64,000 nt of DNA, taken from assembly GCA_947652605.1 (NCBI GenBank), contig OX393579.1, positions 40,058,970 to 40,122,969 of the forward strand. The letters run 5' to 3'. Position numbers and translations under genes: made by a program. This stretch comes from Elmis aenea (lineage: Eukaryota > Arthropoda > Insecta > Coleoptera > Elmidae). A model generated the notes under the pieces. It had not been told where the DNA came from, did no database searches, and saw nothing but the letters and a program-made list of their open reading frames with translations. Within the stretch, counting starts at the first letter, position 1; each line of letters starts with the position of its first letter. Shown in pieces: positions 1 to 11,170 of the stretch.

Positions 1-1060
1 GTGGGTTCCATATGATAGAAGCAAAATTTAAAATACTATTAACATAGGAATAATAAAGTGTTCTAATAGCATTAACATTATTGAAATGTTTTGAGGAGCG
101 TATGATGAAGCCAAGCATTTTAAGAGATTTATTCTTAATGTATTCGATATGTTCCGCAAAAACGAGTTTACAGTCTAATAAAATTCCTAAGTCTTTTACC
201 AATGTGGTGTTCATCAGAGTTGCATTATTCAAAGAATAGTTATATAGGATTATATTTTTGTTTCGTGTAAAATTAATTTTATAGCACTTACTAACATTCA
301 AGGCAAGTTTGTTTATTTGACAGTATTTTTCTAATCTGTGGAGATCCTCTTGTAGCAGTAGACAATCGGTAGTATTTGTTATTGTTCTAAATATTTTTAA
401 ATCATCAGCGTATTGTAGGTATTCACAATTTAAAAAGCAATGCTGTATGTCATTGACGTAAATATTAAATAGCAATGGTGCTAAGAGACTGCCCTGAGGG
501 ACTCCGGATGTTACTTTGACAAATGTAGAAATGAAACCATTTAATTTTACAGCCTGTGATCTATTAGATATGTATGATTTTATCCATCTTAAAAGATCTC
601 CACAGATGCCTATGTCGTGTAATTTGACTATTAAAATTGAATGATCTAACCGGTCGAATGCCTTACTAAAATCCGTATATATAGCATCGGCCTGTAGTCT
701 TTTATCTAATGACTTAAGAACATATTCAGTAAATGATACCAGATTAGTCTCAACTGAACGACCTGGGGTGAAGCCATGTTGTTGACTGGAGATATAAGGT
801 TGAAATATAGTAAAAATTTTATCATACATTACAGACTCGAATAACTTTGCTATACAGCAGAGGATAGAAACAGGTCTATAGTTTCCTGCTTGAGTTTTGT
901 TTCCGGATTTAAATATTGGGACCACGTGAGCTTGTTTCCAAATTAAAGGAAATCGGCACTCTGACAACGACTTGTTAAAAAGTATAGTGATTGGCTTTGC
1001 TAATGATGAGGAACAGTTACGTAAGATACGTGCAGGGAGATAATCTGGCCCTGTGCTCCC
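1..1060 (-). pseudogene. LINE reverse transcriptase domain (CR1/Jockey-like), runs off the window
   Basis: Read on the minus strand, this stretch stays open and gives a non-LTR reverse transcriptase core. Visible motifs in order are NYRPVSIL, the first catalytic aspartate block IYTDFSKAFDRLDH (about 650-690), SGVPQGSLLAPLLFNIYVND, and the catalytic box QYADD (401-412). The frame continues to base 1 with ASIIWNP, so the C-terminus lies outside the window. The enzyme would copy LINE RNA at a nicked chromosomal target. A one-base frameshift near 1050-1062, just before a GPDYLP motif, separates this part from the upstream part of the same protein, so the copy is dead. The motifs fit the CR1/Jockey group; the exact clade is not certain. 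Confidence 0.9.
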
Positions 1061-1905
1061 TTATTGACATCAAGCTTATTCATAAGCGACTCAACCATTT
1101 CAACGGTGATGGTTGTTTTATTGCTCGAAAAGTAGTTGCCTTTGGCGTCTATATTACCATTTTTTAACTCGCCATCAATGAATACTGATGAAAAAAAATT
1201 ATTAAATGTGTTACAAATTGACAAACTGTTATTAGCAGTGGAATTGTTATGGGTTATACTATTTGGTACACTATTATTTGATGTTTTTAGATTAGACACA
1301 TAAGACCAGAGGCGCTTAGGACACTCTAGTATTGAGTTTTCGACAGATTTGATATAGTTTTTGTAGTCTAGTTGAATTAAAAATTTACTACGACCGCGTA
1401 AAAGAGCAAAAGTCAAATAATCTGTTTTATTTTTGTAAAGCTTCCACTTTTTATGCCATTTGTTCTTTTCTTTAATTATTTTCCTTGTTGAGTAAGAATA
1501 CCAGAGTGGAAAGCGTCCCCGTCTTATAGTCTTGATAGGTGTGAAAATGTTAATATATTCAAATATAATATCATAAAATTTAGACGTTGCTTCCTCCACG
1601 CGGAGATCATTTAATACTGTATGCCAAAAAACAGTTGAAAGACTCGCATTAAGCTCGTCATAATTACATTTTTTAAAGTTAAATGTTGACTGAGTATTAT
1701 TCTTAAGATATGTTAAAGTTGGGCATTTAATATAGAATTCTACAGTGGGATGATACTGGTCTTCATTAACAAATTTCGAACCAATTGCAACATTTTCGAT
1801 GATATGGTCATTAGCCAAAATTAAATCTAATGTCTTATTTAGATGATTACGAATATTACTGAACTGAAGAAGAGATGTAAAAGAAAGGTAGTTATAAAAT
1901 TAAGT
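1000..1905 (-). pseudogene. LINE endonuclease tail and linker, 5'-truncated
   Basis: This is the upstream part of the same LINE protein. From a stop at about 1900 the minus strand reads through QFSNIRNHLNKTLDLILAND, which resembles the end of an AP-type endonuclease. It then runs through a linker with FPLWYSYSTRKIIKEKNKWHKK, typical of the region before RT in Jockey/CR1 elements. No start codon or complete endonuclease is present, so the element is 5'-truncated inside the endonuclease, the usual result of incomplete reverse transcription. The +1 frameshift near 1055 ends this frame at 1000. No target-site duplication can be tested because the 3' end is outside the window. Confidence 0.82.
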
Positions 1906-3540
1906 TAGGTTATAAATAAACGAGACTCAACTGAATTGAAAAACGTCAGTCATTTACATTATTTATATTAGAAAAAATAATACTTCTATTTATACATACG
2001 CAATACGCATATCGAGAAGATCTTTAAATTGAAAGAATGGGCAACAAACTAAACGAATACTTTAAAAATAATAACTTTTTGATTAGCATTGAGATAGGCA
2101 CATAAAGGTACAATATTCAACAACACAACCTACACATTAAATTCCTCTTTTTAGTAAGTTTAAAGATTGGCATAGATAATGCGTAAAACTGTAATAATTT
2201 CTGACAATCACAGATGGTAAATATTCTATCGGTTCTTAATAGTATTTGGCGATGGTATGGTACGGCATAGACAAGCGAATAAGGAGTAAAATTATTCAGT
2301 TATCAACAATCTTATCGAATAGATTAATTAACTTTAATCAAGTATCCCACTGGAAACTTTTATTGCTGTTTAACAAAAATTTAAATTCAATGTTAACCTC
2401 AGATTATTTGCAATGGTGATATCGGCTTAAGAAATAGCTATACTAGTTTTTGTTGCACCTTGGGTGAGTGACTTAGCTATGCCGTAACTCGCTATTCAGT
2501 TTGGAGCTGTCTCGCGAAAGTTCAGCTGTGTTTCTGTCAGCATCTGTGCTGTTACATTTTAAAATCTGCTACAGAACTTATTAAACAAAGTGCCTTCAAT
2601 CGGTATTCTGTTAAACTAGACAGAATATTTGATTGAGCTTTTGTAAAATATTTAAAACTCCTGTTTATGATCCTTTACGAATTTTAGAAAGCAACTCTGA
2701 CATCGTCTTTTTACACAGCGGTTATTATAATCGCATTTTAAGTTGACAGTTTTTTTTCCCTTACTGAATATATTCAAATGCCAGTGCAGTTACATTTGAC
2801 ATTCAGCTGGTTTGTAGCAAAATAATTCGTACTGGTTTGCCATGGTAAGTAACTATGTTTGCTATTGTAATTAACACTAAACTGTACTTTATTATTTGGG
2901 TCATTATTTCCTGGCTAAAATACTGTTAACAAAGAAATCAGGAAATTACTTAATCTATTTAAATCGCATCACACTAAGAGATATAAAATCGTTAAAAGTT
3001 TCGTTATCATATGTTATTTTTTGAGTATGGTTTAACCATTAATTAAAAAGATGTCATTGCCATTAGCTTCTGAACGTATTTACTTATAAGCAATCGAATA
3101 TTTTTCTGTTTAATTTTTGATTGACTGATCGAGAATAAGATACAATGTTATTAAATTACTTGCGCAAGTGAGTGAAATGCATAGAATGTTGTTTATTATA
3201 ATTCACAATTTAACAGTGGTTAGTGGTTCAGATAGACGATAACCGTTGCTTTATATGTGACTTACTTGGCTGTAATTCTGAAAATATTTAGTATCCTTCA
3301 TAAATAAAACAAGCAAGATGGAAACAATAAATGTTTGTAAACTTTAATTTAACTGCAAAGGAGAGATTTGGAATTGCTTTAACGAAAAATGAGTTTGCTT
3401 ATATGAGTGTTGTCTGAGTCTTATCGAGCTACAAACTAAGAGATGAAATTTCCGTTAATGTAACCAGATATCGTGAAATCATTCTGTTTAATTTCGAACA
3501 GGGCCGTACTAGTTTTTTTAATAAAATTTATTGAAACTAA
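1906..3540. other. No recognised gene; anonymous AT-rich DNA
   Basis: No coding region, inverted repeat or known mobile element end is recognisable. The only local signal is the candidate exon at 2498-2844, described separately. Confidence 0.5.
2498..2844 (+). promoter_or_regulatory. Candidate transcription start and 5' exon (weak)
   Basis: The stretch is less AT-rich than its surroundings and lacks repeat signatures. At 2496-2501 there is TCAGTT, which matches the arthropod initiator consensus TCAKTY. At 2841-2850 the sequence catG/GTAAGT is a near-perfect 5' splice donor, and GCCATGG around it also matches a start-codon context. Together they would make an exon of about 350 nt that ends at or just after an ATG. 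No downstream element was seen at the right distance, and no acceptor or coding exon could be paired with the donor, so chance occurrence remains quite possible. Confidence 0.22.
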
Positions 3541-4593
3541 ACCCTCACAACTCCGCCACTGGTTGCTTGTGGGGCTTGCAATTCTCATCGAATGTGGTAA
3601 CCTGTAAGGTGGTGCTGTATACCAAATTTGGTTTAAATATATCTACTGGTTGGGAAACGGTTAAAAATAATCGTTATTTTTTCGAAAATTTCAACACCCT
3701 GTATCTTTAAAATGAAGCGTTTTTGGACCAATGTTGATATAGAATATTCGCTTTAAAATAAGTGTTTCTATCGACTGTTAAAGTCCTTCTACAAAAAAAT
3801 GGACCACCCTGTAAAACAAATTTTATTTTCCAGCGTACAGTTAGACAGTTGTTCTAGTGTTTTCCAACAATTTTGTACCATTAGAAAAAATATAGATCGA
3901 CGGTCCTGTAATATATTTCTATTCCGTGGCTTTTCAAATCGTCTTCCTGTAAGATTTTTCATGATTTGGAATACATCTATAACTATAACGAGGAAACACC
4001 AGAATCCTGGATAATTTGTTAAAGTTTATGTGTCTTATACACTCTTCAATTGTAAAGTAGCATTTTTCCCCCAATAGCCCCATTTAGCCTTTTCTCTTGT
4101 GAAGCAATTTTCAAATCATAAATAGTTGTAACGCAAACCTTTCCTATGATTCTAATGCCCTTCTGCTTGTATTTAATCAACAAGATACCTACCGCGTTCT
4201 ATAAAACTGTGGTCGTTAGTTTTTCTGCAGAAGATTCAGTTTTGTTCTTTTTTGAAAGTAAAGAACCCATCGAGGGTACTCTATCAAGATCTCTTAACAA
4301 ATCACCGTGTAAAATATTCAGAACTGATCTTTTAAAAATATTAACTTAGAGATAATAATTTAATTCGACGATCAGTCAACACTAAACTCTCAACTTTTCT
4401 GATCGTTCTTCTTTTCTTGCTTTATAGGTATTTTAAATTTTGGGCCAACTTAGATTGATTCTCTACCATTTAAACTGTTTACTCCAGCGTTTTAGTTCAA
4501 AATGTTTTGATGAGTTCTCCTCATGTACCGCTGTTGTCCTTTCGTGATTAGTTTAGTTTTATCAAAAATATTGTAACTTTTATTCTTGGGATT
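3541..4593. other. No gene; fragments with ACCCTGTA ends
   Basis: Two motifs of the type used as element ends elsewhere in the window occur here, CACCCTGTATC near 3690 and CCACCCTGTAAA near 3806. No matching opposite end was found. The short open frames here show no family resemblance. Confidence 0.4.
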
Positions 4594-5166
4594 GATTTTC
4601 ACCGTGTCCGGAACATTATTCGCCCACAAGTCTTCGCCCACAATTCTTCGCCCACAATTCTTCGCCTACACAATTCTTTGCCGCCACAATTTTTCGCTGC
4701 ATACAAGCATATCACAAATATTGTTTGTAAATATGATTGTTTTTATTTATAATGCAATTTTTACAGATTATTTTACATAACATTAGGTTGGGTTAGTTTA
4801 GGTTTATTAAATTTTTATTCATATATTCATAATAACATAAATAAGATTAAAAATCACAATATGCGCTATTTATGTAGCAAGTTTTAAACATATTATTAAA
4901 AGAAGAAGTATTAATATACTAAAACAACTTTAGACCAATGCAAAATAATCTGTAAAAATTACGTTATAAACAAAAACAATCACATTTACAAATAACATTT
5001 GTGATATGCTTGTATGCGGCGAAAAATTGTGGCGGCGAAGAATTGTGGCGGCGAAAAATTGTGTAGGCGAAAAATTGTGGGCGAAGAATTGTGGGCGAAG
5101 AATTGTGGGCGACGAACTGTGGGCGAAGAATTGTGGGCGAAGAATGTTCCTAGACCAGATTTTCAC
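4594..5166. mobile_element. Fold-back MITE with arms of short tandem repeats
   Basis: The left arm (from about 4611) and right arm (to about 5150) are inverted copies. Both begin GGAACATT.TTCGCCCAC and continue as tandem copies of a roughly 12-13 base unit, AATTCTTCGCCCAC on one side and GTGGGCGAAGAATT on the other. The unit becomes CGGCGAAAAATTGTGG further in. The arms go on through AGCATATCACAAAT and AATCTGTAAAAATT to a loop around 4790-4930. The 9-base direct repeat GATTTTCAC lies at 4594-4602 and 5158-5166 and may be the target-site duplication, although the outermost bases of the two arms do not match well. There is no transposase, so this is a non-autonomous element. Confidence 0.75.
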
Positions 5167-5687
5167 GACACATAAACCACAATCAAAAGTTTGTGAATTG
5201 TTCATTTCAAACACAACTTTGTTTTGGTATGTAGTTTAGTAATTAATTTTGTTTCGTAGCACGACCGCTTGGTCTAAGACCAATATTCATTGAACCCCCA
5301 AATTTTATATTGAAAATGCATAGCTTTAAAAAAGATAAATAATTATTCTTTGTATGATATTTTAGGTAAAGTATGTGGGATTTTAATAAATTTTGGGGCA
5401 TTTAAACTTTTGGAGATAACTCAAATTTAAAAGCGTTTATTTTGTCAAGGATTTGATTCCCTAAGCCCTAAGGGACAACGCAACACGTCTGTCTTATCCG
5501 CTACAGGTTTTCCACTTTTAGAGCAACCACACAACACTAGTCTTGGGATTCTTGAGGGGTAATTACCATAGTTACCGTTTTAGAATCAGTAAATATAATC
5601 ATATAAATTCAAAATTAAGAATGAATTTTTTTTTAATGTAACAATTTAGTATACAATTTTATTAATTTTATTCATACAGGAACTATA
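5167..5687. other. No recognised feature
   Basis: Anonymous AT-rich sequence with no gene, repeat end or motif that I can support. Confidence 0.4.
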
Positions 5688-7990
5688 CAGGGTGCCCATT
5701 TTTCTTACCTGTTGTATGGGCAACTCCGTTAATATTGGAGATACAGAAACGTTTAAATTAGCAAATTTGTGCAGAATTTAAAGGGAAATCTGATGCCATT
5801 TTCAAATTTGACCTACGTCATCAACTTTTTGAAATATTTTGAAAAAACTGAAAAAGGTCGATTTTTTCAAACTTGAATAATTCCGTTAGCATATGAGCTA
5901 GAACAAAAATAAAAATTCGCTTTTATAGATCTTTTTACGTAGATTTTGAATATGTTAACGGAATTTTCATAGCACTCTCGATATCCGAGTTATAGCACAA
6001 ACTTGCATTTTTTTAAATGGAAGTCATAGTTGGCTGTGGCCTTATTAAAAAGGTTATTTTTTTCTCGTTTCAATGATATAAGGTTTGTTATGCTTTACTC
6101 TTGTAGTTTTTCTTTAAATAAGCAAAAATCATTTTACATGTTCACTGCCTACTAATAGATGGGAGTTATTCCGTGTTGATGTTCTTTCTTTTTTCGATGT
6201 GACATTTAAGAGTTGCCTCTTATTGTTAGTGTAGCAGTTATTAGCCAGTTACAAATTTTAAAAACAAAACCTCAGAGTTTGTCAAATAAAATTTATTGTT
6301 TGTTATACGTATAAATATCTCTCTCGTTTCGATCAAAATTTTTGTTTGAGTTTATTATAAATTTCAAAAACAATGTTTTCTAATGAAGAAATATTAATAG
6401 GCTTTTTGGTATACACCTTATCTTTAAGCGTACCCCACAAAAAAAAAAATCAAGTGGTGTTAAATCCGGTGATTTTGCCGGCCATCTCACAGGGTCATTA
6501 TTGTCAATACATCTAGGAAAACGATTAGACAGATAATCAAATTGTGCGCAGGAGCACCATCATGTTAAAAATAATTAAAATTTTGCAATAAATTCTACGG
6601 TAGGTACTTCATCTAATATGATGTCCAGTTCATTTTGCAAAAATTACAAATACCGATCACCATTTAAATTGTCATTGTAAAAGTATGGACCAATTATTTT
6701 TGTACTAAGGATACCACACCAAACATTTATCGAAAACATATTCTGATCTCGTCTTTCAATAGTAGGTACGGCGAGGATTATTTTGAGACCAGTAAATATA
6801 ATGGTGTCTGTTGAATATCCCATTATTTGTGAATTTGGCTTCATCAGTAAATAAAATTGTGTGAGTAAAATTTGGGTTAGTATTTGTTTCTTCTAAAAAC
6901 TATCTTTAGTAATTTAATCTTCTTTGTAAATCATTAGGATACAAAGTATTGCCAATATGATATGGCTATTATGGGTATTATATGGCTTAAATTGATTGTT
7001 TTAAAATCAGTCGAGCCTTTTCAGTTGACACCACATTCAAGGGACAACTCCCGGGTAGATGATGTTGGTTTATAATTTACTTATGCCAGGACTCTCTTCA
7101 TCTTCTTGTTTAATTTAATTTTCAAACCTTTGGATTTTGTAAATGACCCGTATTTTTTTAAATTGGTTTCTAATAACGAAAATAATTTCTTTCTTGGTTG
7201 CCTCCTTTCCATAAAGCTTTGCAAATACATTTCACTTGAATTTCTACTATTTCTATTACAAGCGGAGTAACAGAAAGGCATGTCGTTTTTTTCTTCATTA
7301 GAAAACATTGTTTTTGAAATTTACAATAACTCAATCAAACATTTTGATCAACACGAGAGAGATATTTATACGTATAACAAACAATACATTTTATTTGACA
7401 AACTCTGAGGTTTTGTTTTTAAAATTTGTAACTGGCTAATAACTGCTACACTAACGATAAGAGGCAACTCTTAAATGTCACATCGAAAAAAAAGAACATT
7501 AACACGGGATAACTCCCATCTATTAGTAGGCTGTGAACATGTAAAATGATTTTTGCTTATTTAAAGAAAAACTACAAGAGTAAAGTATAACAAACCTTAT
7601 ATCATTAAACCGAGAAAAAAATAACCTTTTTAATAAGACCACAGCCAACTATGACATCCATTTAAAAAAATGCAAGTTTGTGCTATAACTCGGATATCGA
7701 GAGTGCTATGAAAATTCCGTTAACATATTCAAAATTTACGTAAAAAGATCTATAAAAGCCAATTTTTATTTTTGTTCTAGCTCATATGCTTACGAATATA
7801 TTTAAGTTTGAAAAAATCGACCTTTTTCAGTTTTTTCAAAATATTTCAAAAAGTTGATGACGTAGGTCAAATTTGAAAATGGCATCAGATTTCCCTTTAA
7901 ATTCTGCACAAATTTGCTAATTTAAACGTTTCTGTATCTCTAATATTAACGGAGTTACCCATACAACAGGTTAGAAAAATGGGCACCCTG
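5688..7990 (-). mobile_element. Tc1/mariner-like transposon with ~700-bp terminal inverted repeats
   Basis: The element starts CAGGGTGCCCATTTTTCTTAC after TA (5686-5687) and ends with the complement, GGGCACCCTG, before TA (7991-7992), so TA is the likely target duplication. The inverted repeats run from 5688 to about 6390 and from about 7291 to 7990 with high identity. The unique middle encodes most of a broken transposase on the minus strand. The arms reach past the start codon, so each arm carries the first six codons. Terminal repeats this long are far beyond the tens of bases usual in Tc1/mariner and place it with long-inverted-repeat or palindromic forms. Confidence 0.88.
6333..7308 (-). 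pseudogene. Tc1/mariner-superfamily transposase, several frameshifts
   Basis: The start MFSNEEKNDMPFCYSACNRN at 7308 begins a DUF4817-type helix-turn-helix region. Its later residues include RRQPRKKLFSLLETNLKKYG. Further on, in changing frames, come TDEAKFTNNGIFNRH (first catalytic aspartate), NVWCGILSTKIIGPYFY (between the catalytic blocks) and WPAKSPDLTPLDFF (third catalytic block). The C-terminal KDKVYTKKPINISS then reads into the left inverted repeat and reaches a TGA at 6333-6335. The span of about 325 codons suits the family. A run of T near 6440 and other indels break the frame, so it cannot make an active enzyme. In life it would cut and paste the flanking element in the nucleus. Confidence 0.85.
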
Positions 7991-8500
7991 TATTTAACAC
8001 GGATTTTTACGCCATGTCACCTTTATAAGTTCTGATTGCTATTTGTAATTAAATAATTACAGTTTGTCTTTAAAATATAATTTTTTTGAGTGTCTTTATT
8101 GCGTGCAACACTTCATTAAGCAACAATGCCGCAGACAATTTTTCTACTTTATTTTTCAAAAACAAGAAAAGGAAACTGCTACATGCAGGTTGTTTTATTT
8201 TTAGAACTTATTGCAAAGATATTTTATTATGTTTTATGGATATATTACTTGTTTTCCATAAGCAGTGTAGTGGAGGTGTCAGATGTTAAAGATACGTAGT
8301 CACGCAACTTTGCAAGTTAAGTCGCTGTTTTAAGGAATAAAATTACTACAACATTTAAGTTGTCTACCAATATTTTGCAAAAATGCGACAAAAAGCATTT
8401 TTTACTGTTCATTTTTAAGTACTTCAAAAGTTGCCTTTGCTACCTGATCAGTCCTTGAGTTCTATGGAAATAAGGAGTTAAAGCAAGGTTGTTCCAAAAA
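7991..8500. other. No recognised feature
   Basis: No gene or repeat end is recognisable. A short open frame at 8086-8289 has no family resemblance. Confidence 0.4.
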
Positions 8501-8783
8501 GGGCTGCGCGGAGTCTGTAAAAAAAAATTCGACTCCGACTCCGACTTCTGATAATTTTAGCAGTTCGACTCCGACTCCTACATTTTATAGAGTGTGTAAT
8601 ATAAAAAAGAAAAAGAAATATAAAGAAATTATTTAAAATTTGAGTTTAAATTTTGCTGCATAGGACCACCTCGCAATTTTTTGTTGTACTTGGAATTGGA
8701 GTCGCCACATTTTTTCCGACACCGACTCCGACTCCACTGACCAGAAATTCCTTCTAAACTCCGACTCCGACTCCACAGTCCTG
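8501..8783. mobile_element. Small hAT-like element with GACTCC repeats
   Basis: The left end reads GGGCTGCGCGGAGTC and the complement of the right end reads CAGGACTGTGGAGTC, a plausible imperfect terminal inverted repeat. Inside, clusters of CGACTCCGACTCC occur near 8532, 8565, 8715 and 8758, all in the same direction. The rest is AT-rich with no transposase. hAT ends often start with CAGGGCTG and carry subterminal repeats, so a non-autonomous hAT is the best guess. No clear 8-base duplication is visible. Confidence 0.5.
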
Positions 8784-9387
8784 GTTCGAACCACGTTCAA
8801 AGAACCACTTGTGATCAAACCCTTGATTGTAGCCCGCGAACGCTAATAATAAAAAAAAGGTTAGTTAAATAAAAGCATTTTTACTGAGTTTCATTACGTG
8901 TATTTTCAATCTGTGTTGATGCTTGATCTAATTTTTGATTTACGTCACATATAAACAGTCAATCAGAAGCGTATTCGATATTCACTTTAGTTTTAAAACT
9001 GTGGTCTGTTGAGACGGTAGGTGTAAGTGAATTGGCCCAAGGTCGGTGTCCGCAGGCCATAAGCATGTACCATGTACCCCACGCACCAGTACATATTTGA
9101 TCACTCATTGGAATGGCCCTATTATTTCGCTTTAATAATTTTTATGTTGTCTGCTGTGTTTACATTACACTGTGTATAATGTCTTGCCTATACAAACGGA
9201 AATATTGAAGTCCAATACATTTGCGTTTGGATTTTATGTATTTGAACATTTTAATACAACTTCACTATTCGGTAAATTAAACTTTTTAATGTAATTTAAA
9301 TGAAAATTTTGTTTCCACTGTTCCGTTAAACTACTTAATAGAAGTACTTATTATTATTTGTTAAAATAATTTAAATTGATCCAATAT
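8784..9387. other. No recognised feature
   Basis: Anonymous sequence with no supported gene or repeat. Confidence 0.4.
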
Positions 9388-9750
9388 TTTTTTTTTCGAA
9401 TAACAAAAGCGCAATGAAAAACATTTGAATTTTTTTAAATGGCAAGGTACCCCTATATTATACTCAGTTGATAGAGATTTTTTTTCTCTTTTCAATAAAG
9501 GGGTCACCTTAAAAATTAAGTTTATGCTAAGAAGCTGGAGAATATCGAAAACTTTAAAGATCGTACAGTAGTGTCTTGATAATCCGGATCAATTAAAACC
9601 GGGCCAATTCGGATTATCAAAAAATCCGGATTACTGAGGATGGGAATTTATTAAAAAAATTATAAACAAAACTTAAGCTCTTTATGAAAACGTAAACAGA
9701 AATTAAAAATATAAGAGAAAAACATATTAAGGACTTAAAAAATGCGTGTC

Positions 9751-9844
9751 TGTTTAACTGCATGCTGGCATTTTTCAAAGGCACATCAATAATTTTTGCC
9801 TTGTCATGGATACTTAAAGTAGTGTGCTTACGTTTTGGAGGCAT
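9751..9844 (-). pseudogene. pogo/Tigger transposase N-terminus (CENP-B-like HTH start)
   Basis: From the ATG at 9844 the minus strand reads MPPKRKHTTLSIHDKAKII, which matches the opening of pogo/Tigger and CENP-B-like DNA-binding proteins. After about 20 residues the resemblance fades and no catalytic region follows. It sits inside matching pogo termini, which supports the call. The mariner entered just upstream of this start, at about 9860, which separates the fragment from any promoter in the other end of the element. Confidence 0.72.
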
Positions 9845-9860
9845 CACTGATATGTAAGTA

Positions 9861-11170
9861 CGAGGCACGTCCAGAAAGTAAGTGTACTAGATTTTTGTAG
9901 GTTTTAACAGATTTATCAAAAAAAAACCTTTTACATGGGTACATCAGAACATATGTGAACTATTTTTCCACGTAGTCGCCATCCCTCTTGATGCACGTAG
10001 TGAGACGAGGGATCAGTTTTTTTATGCCTTGGTCAAAGAACTCTGCCGCCACCTCCTTTGCTCACTTGTTCACCCCCTCCTTCACTTCCTCGTCAGTTGT
10101 AAATTTTTTCCCATCCATGTGCATCTTCAGGGAGGTGAACAGATGATAATCTGAAGGCGTCAGGTCAGGGGAATGCGCGGGGTGGTTCAAAACATCCCAT
10201 CCGAACGACTCCAAAAGTTGCTTTGTTGCGTTGGCCGTGTGGGGTCTGGCATTGTCGTGCAGCAGTCCCCTCCTCTTGTTCTGAATTGCTCTTCTCAATT
10301 TTTTTAAGGTCTCACAATACCTAGAAGCATTGATGGTTTCACCCTGAGGTAAAAATTCGATCAAAATGATCCCTTTGTGGTCCCAAAACACGGATGCCAT
10401 GATTTTTTTGGCAGAAATCGTGGTTTCGAATTTTTTGGCTGAGGATGATGAGGTGTGACGCCATTGGGAGGACTGTCTCTTGGTTTCAGGGGTATAGTGG
10501 GCAACCCAAGTTTCGTCCCCTGTAACAATAGAGTGCAGAAAATCATCACCTTCAAGTTCATAAAGCTGCAAAAACTCTTTGGAGGTTGCCACTCGATTCA
10601 ATTTGTGCTGCTCTGTCAACTGTTTTGGGACCCACCTTGCACACAGTTTATGAAATCCGAGTGTTTCTGTGATTGTTTCGTGCAGCAGAGATCTGGAGAT
10701 TTGTGGAAACATCACCGAAAGTTCATCCAATGTCAATCTGCGGTCGCCACGAACAGCTTCCTCAATTTTTTCAACAAGCGAATCAGTCAAAATCGACGGT
10801 CTTCCACTCCTATGCTCGTCGTGCACATCAGTACACCCGTTTTTAAATTCACGACACCATTTAAACACTCGTATGATTCATAACTCCTTCGCCATAAACC
10901 GATTTGATCTCGTTAAAAACTTCAGACGGATATTTTCCCTTCACAACGAGATAACGGATAACGCTGCGAATCTCGCACTTGGCGGCAGATTTTATCGACA
11001 TCGTTCACGGGAAACGTTGCTGTGACCACAGTTTTGCTCGTACTGAAGCGTTCTTGGGCTCGTTGAAAACGGGAGGAGCTAAGCTACACGGCAGTGTGAC
11101 CAACATAGCAAAACAAAATCTCTCTCTGCCCGTGTGGGCCCTAGTACACTTACTTTCTGGACGTGCCTCG
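9861..11170 (-). mobile_element. mariner element (1310 bp) with intact ends and TA duplication
   Basis: The left end CGAGGCACGTCCAGAAAGTA and right end TACTTTCTGGACGTGCCTCG are perfect inverted repeats. TA flanks both ends (9859-9860 and 11171-11172). The length and a single reading frame on the minus strand are standard for mariner. The short, well preserved ends contrast with the decayed pogo element around it, so this is a later insertion. Confidence 0.95.
9960..11001 (-). pseudogene. mariner transposase (DD34D), one frameshift and one early stop
   Basis: The ATG at 11001 starts MSIKSAAKCEIRSVIRYLVV. A one-base frameshift at about 10868 joins the N-terminal part to the main frame, which starts MFKWCREFKNG. 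The enzyme shows HRSGRPS, the first catalytic block VTGDETWV, the second LLHDNARPH and the third HSPDLTPSDYHLF. Exactly 34 residues separate the last two aspartates, so it is a DD34D mariner. A TGA after GVNK, where the family usually has tryptophan, stops the frame early, and the original end is the TAG at 9960-9962. Total span is about 347 codons, the normal mariner size. With only two visible lesions it died relatively recently. Confidence 0.93.

Noticed and set aside
4780..4812. TTAGGTTGGGTTAGTTTAGG as possible telomeric (TTAGG)n
   Set aside because: Only a few degenerate units, placed in the loop of a MITE, with no array.
5006..5239. Repetitive protein frames across the tandem arms at 4.9-5.2 kb, and the possibility of a CRISPR-like array
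   Set aside because: The units are about 12-13 bases with no unique spacers and appear inverted in the other arm. They are MITE arms in a eukaryotic genome.
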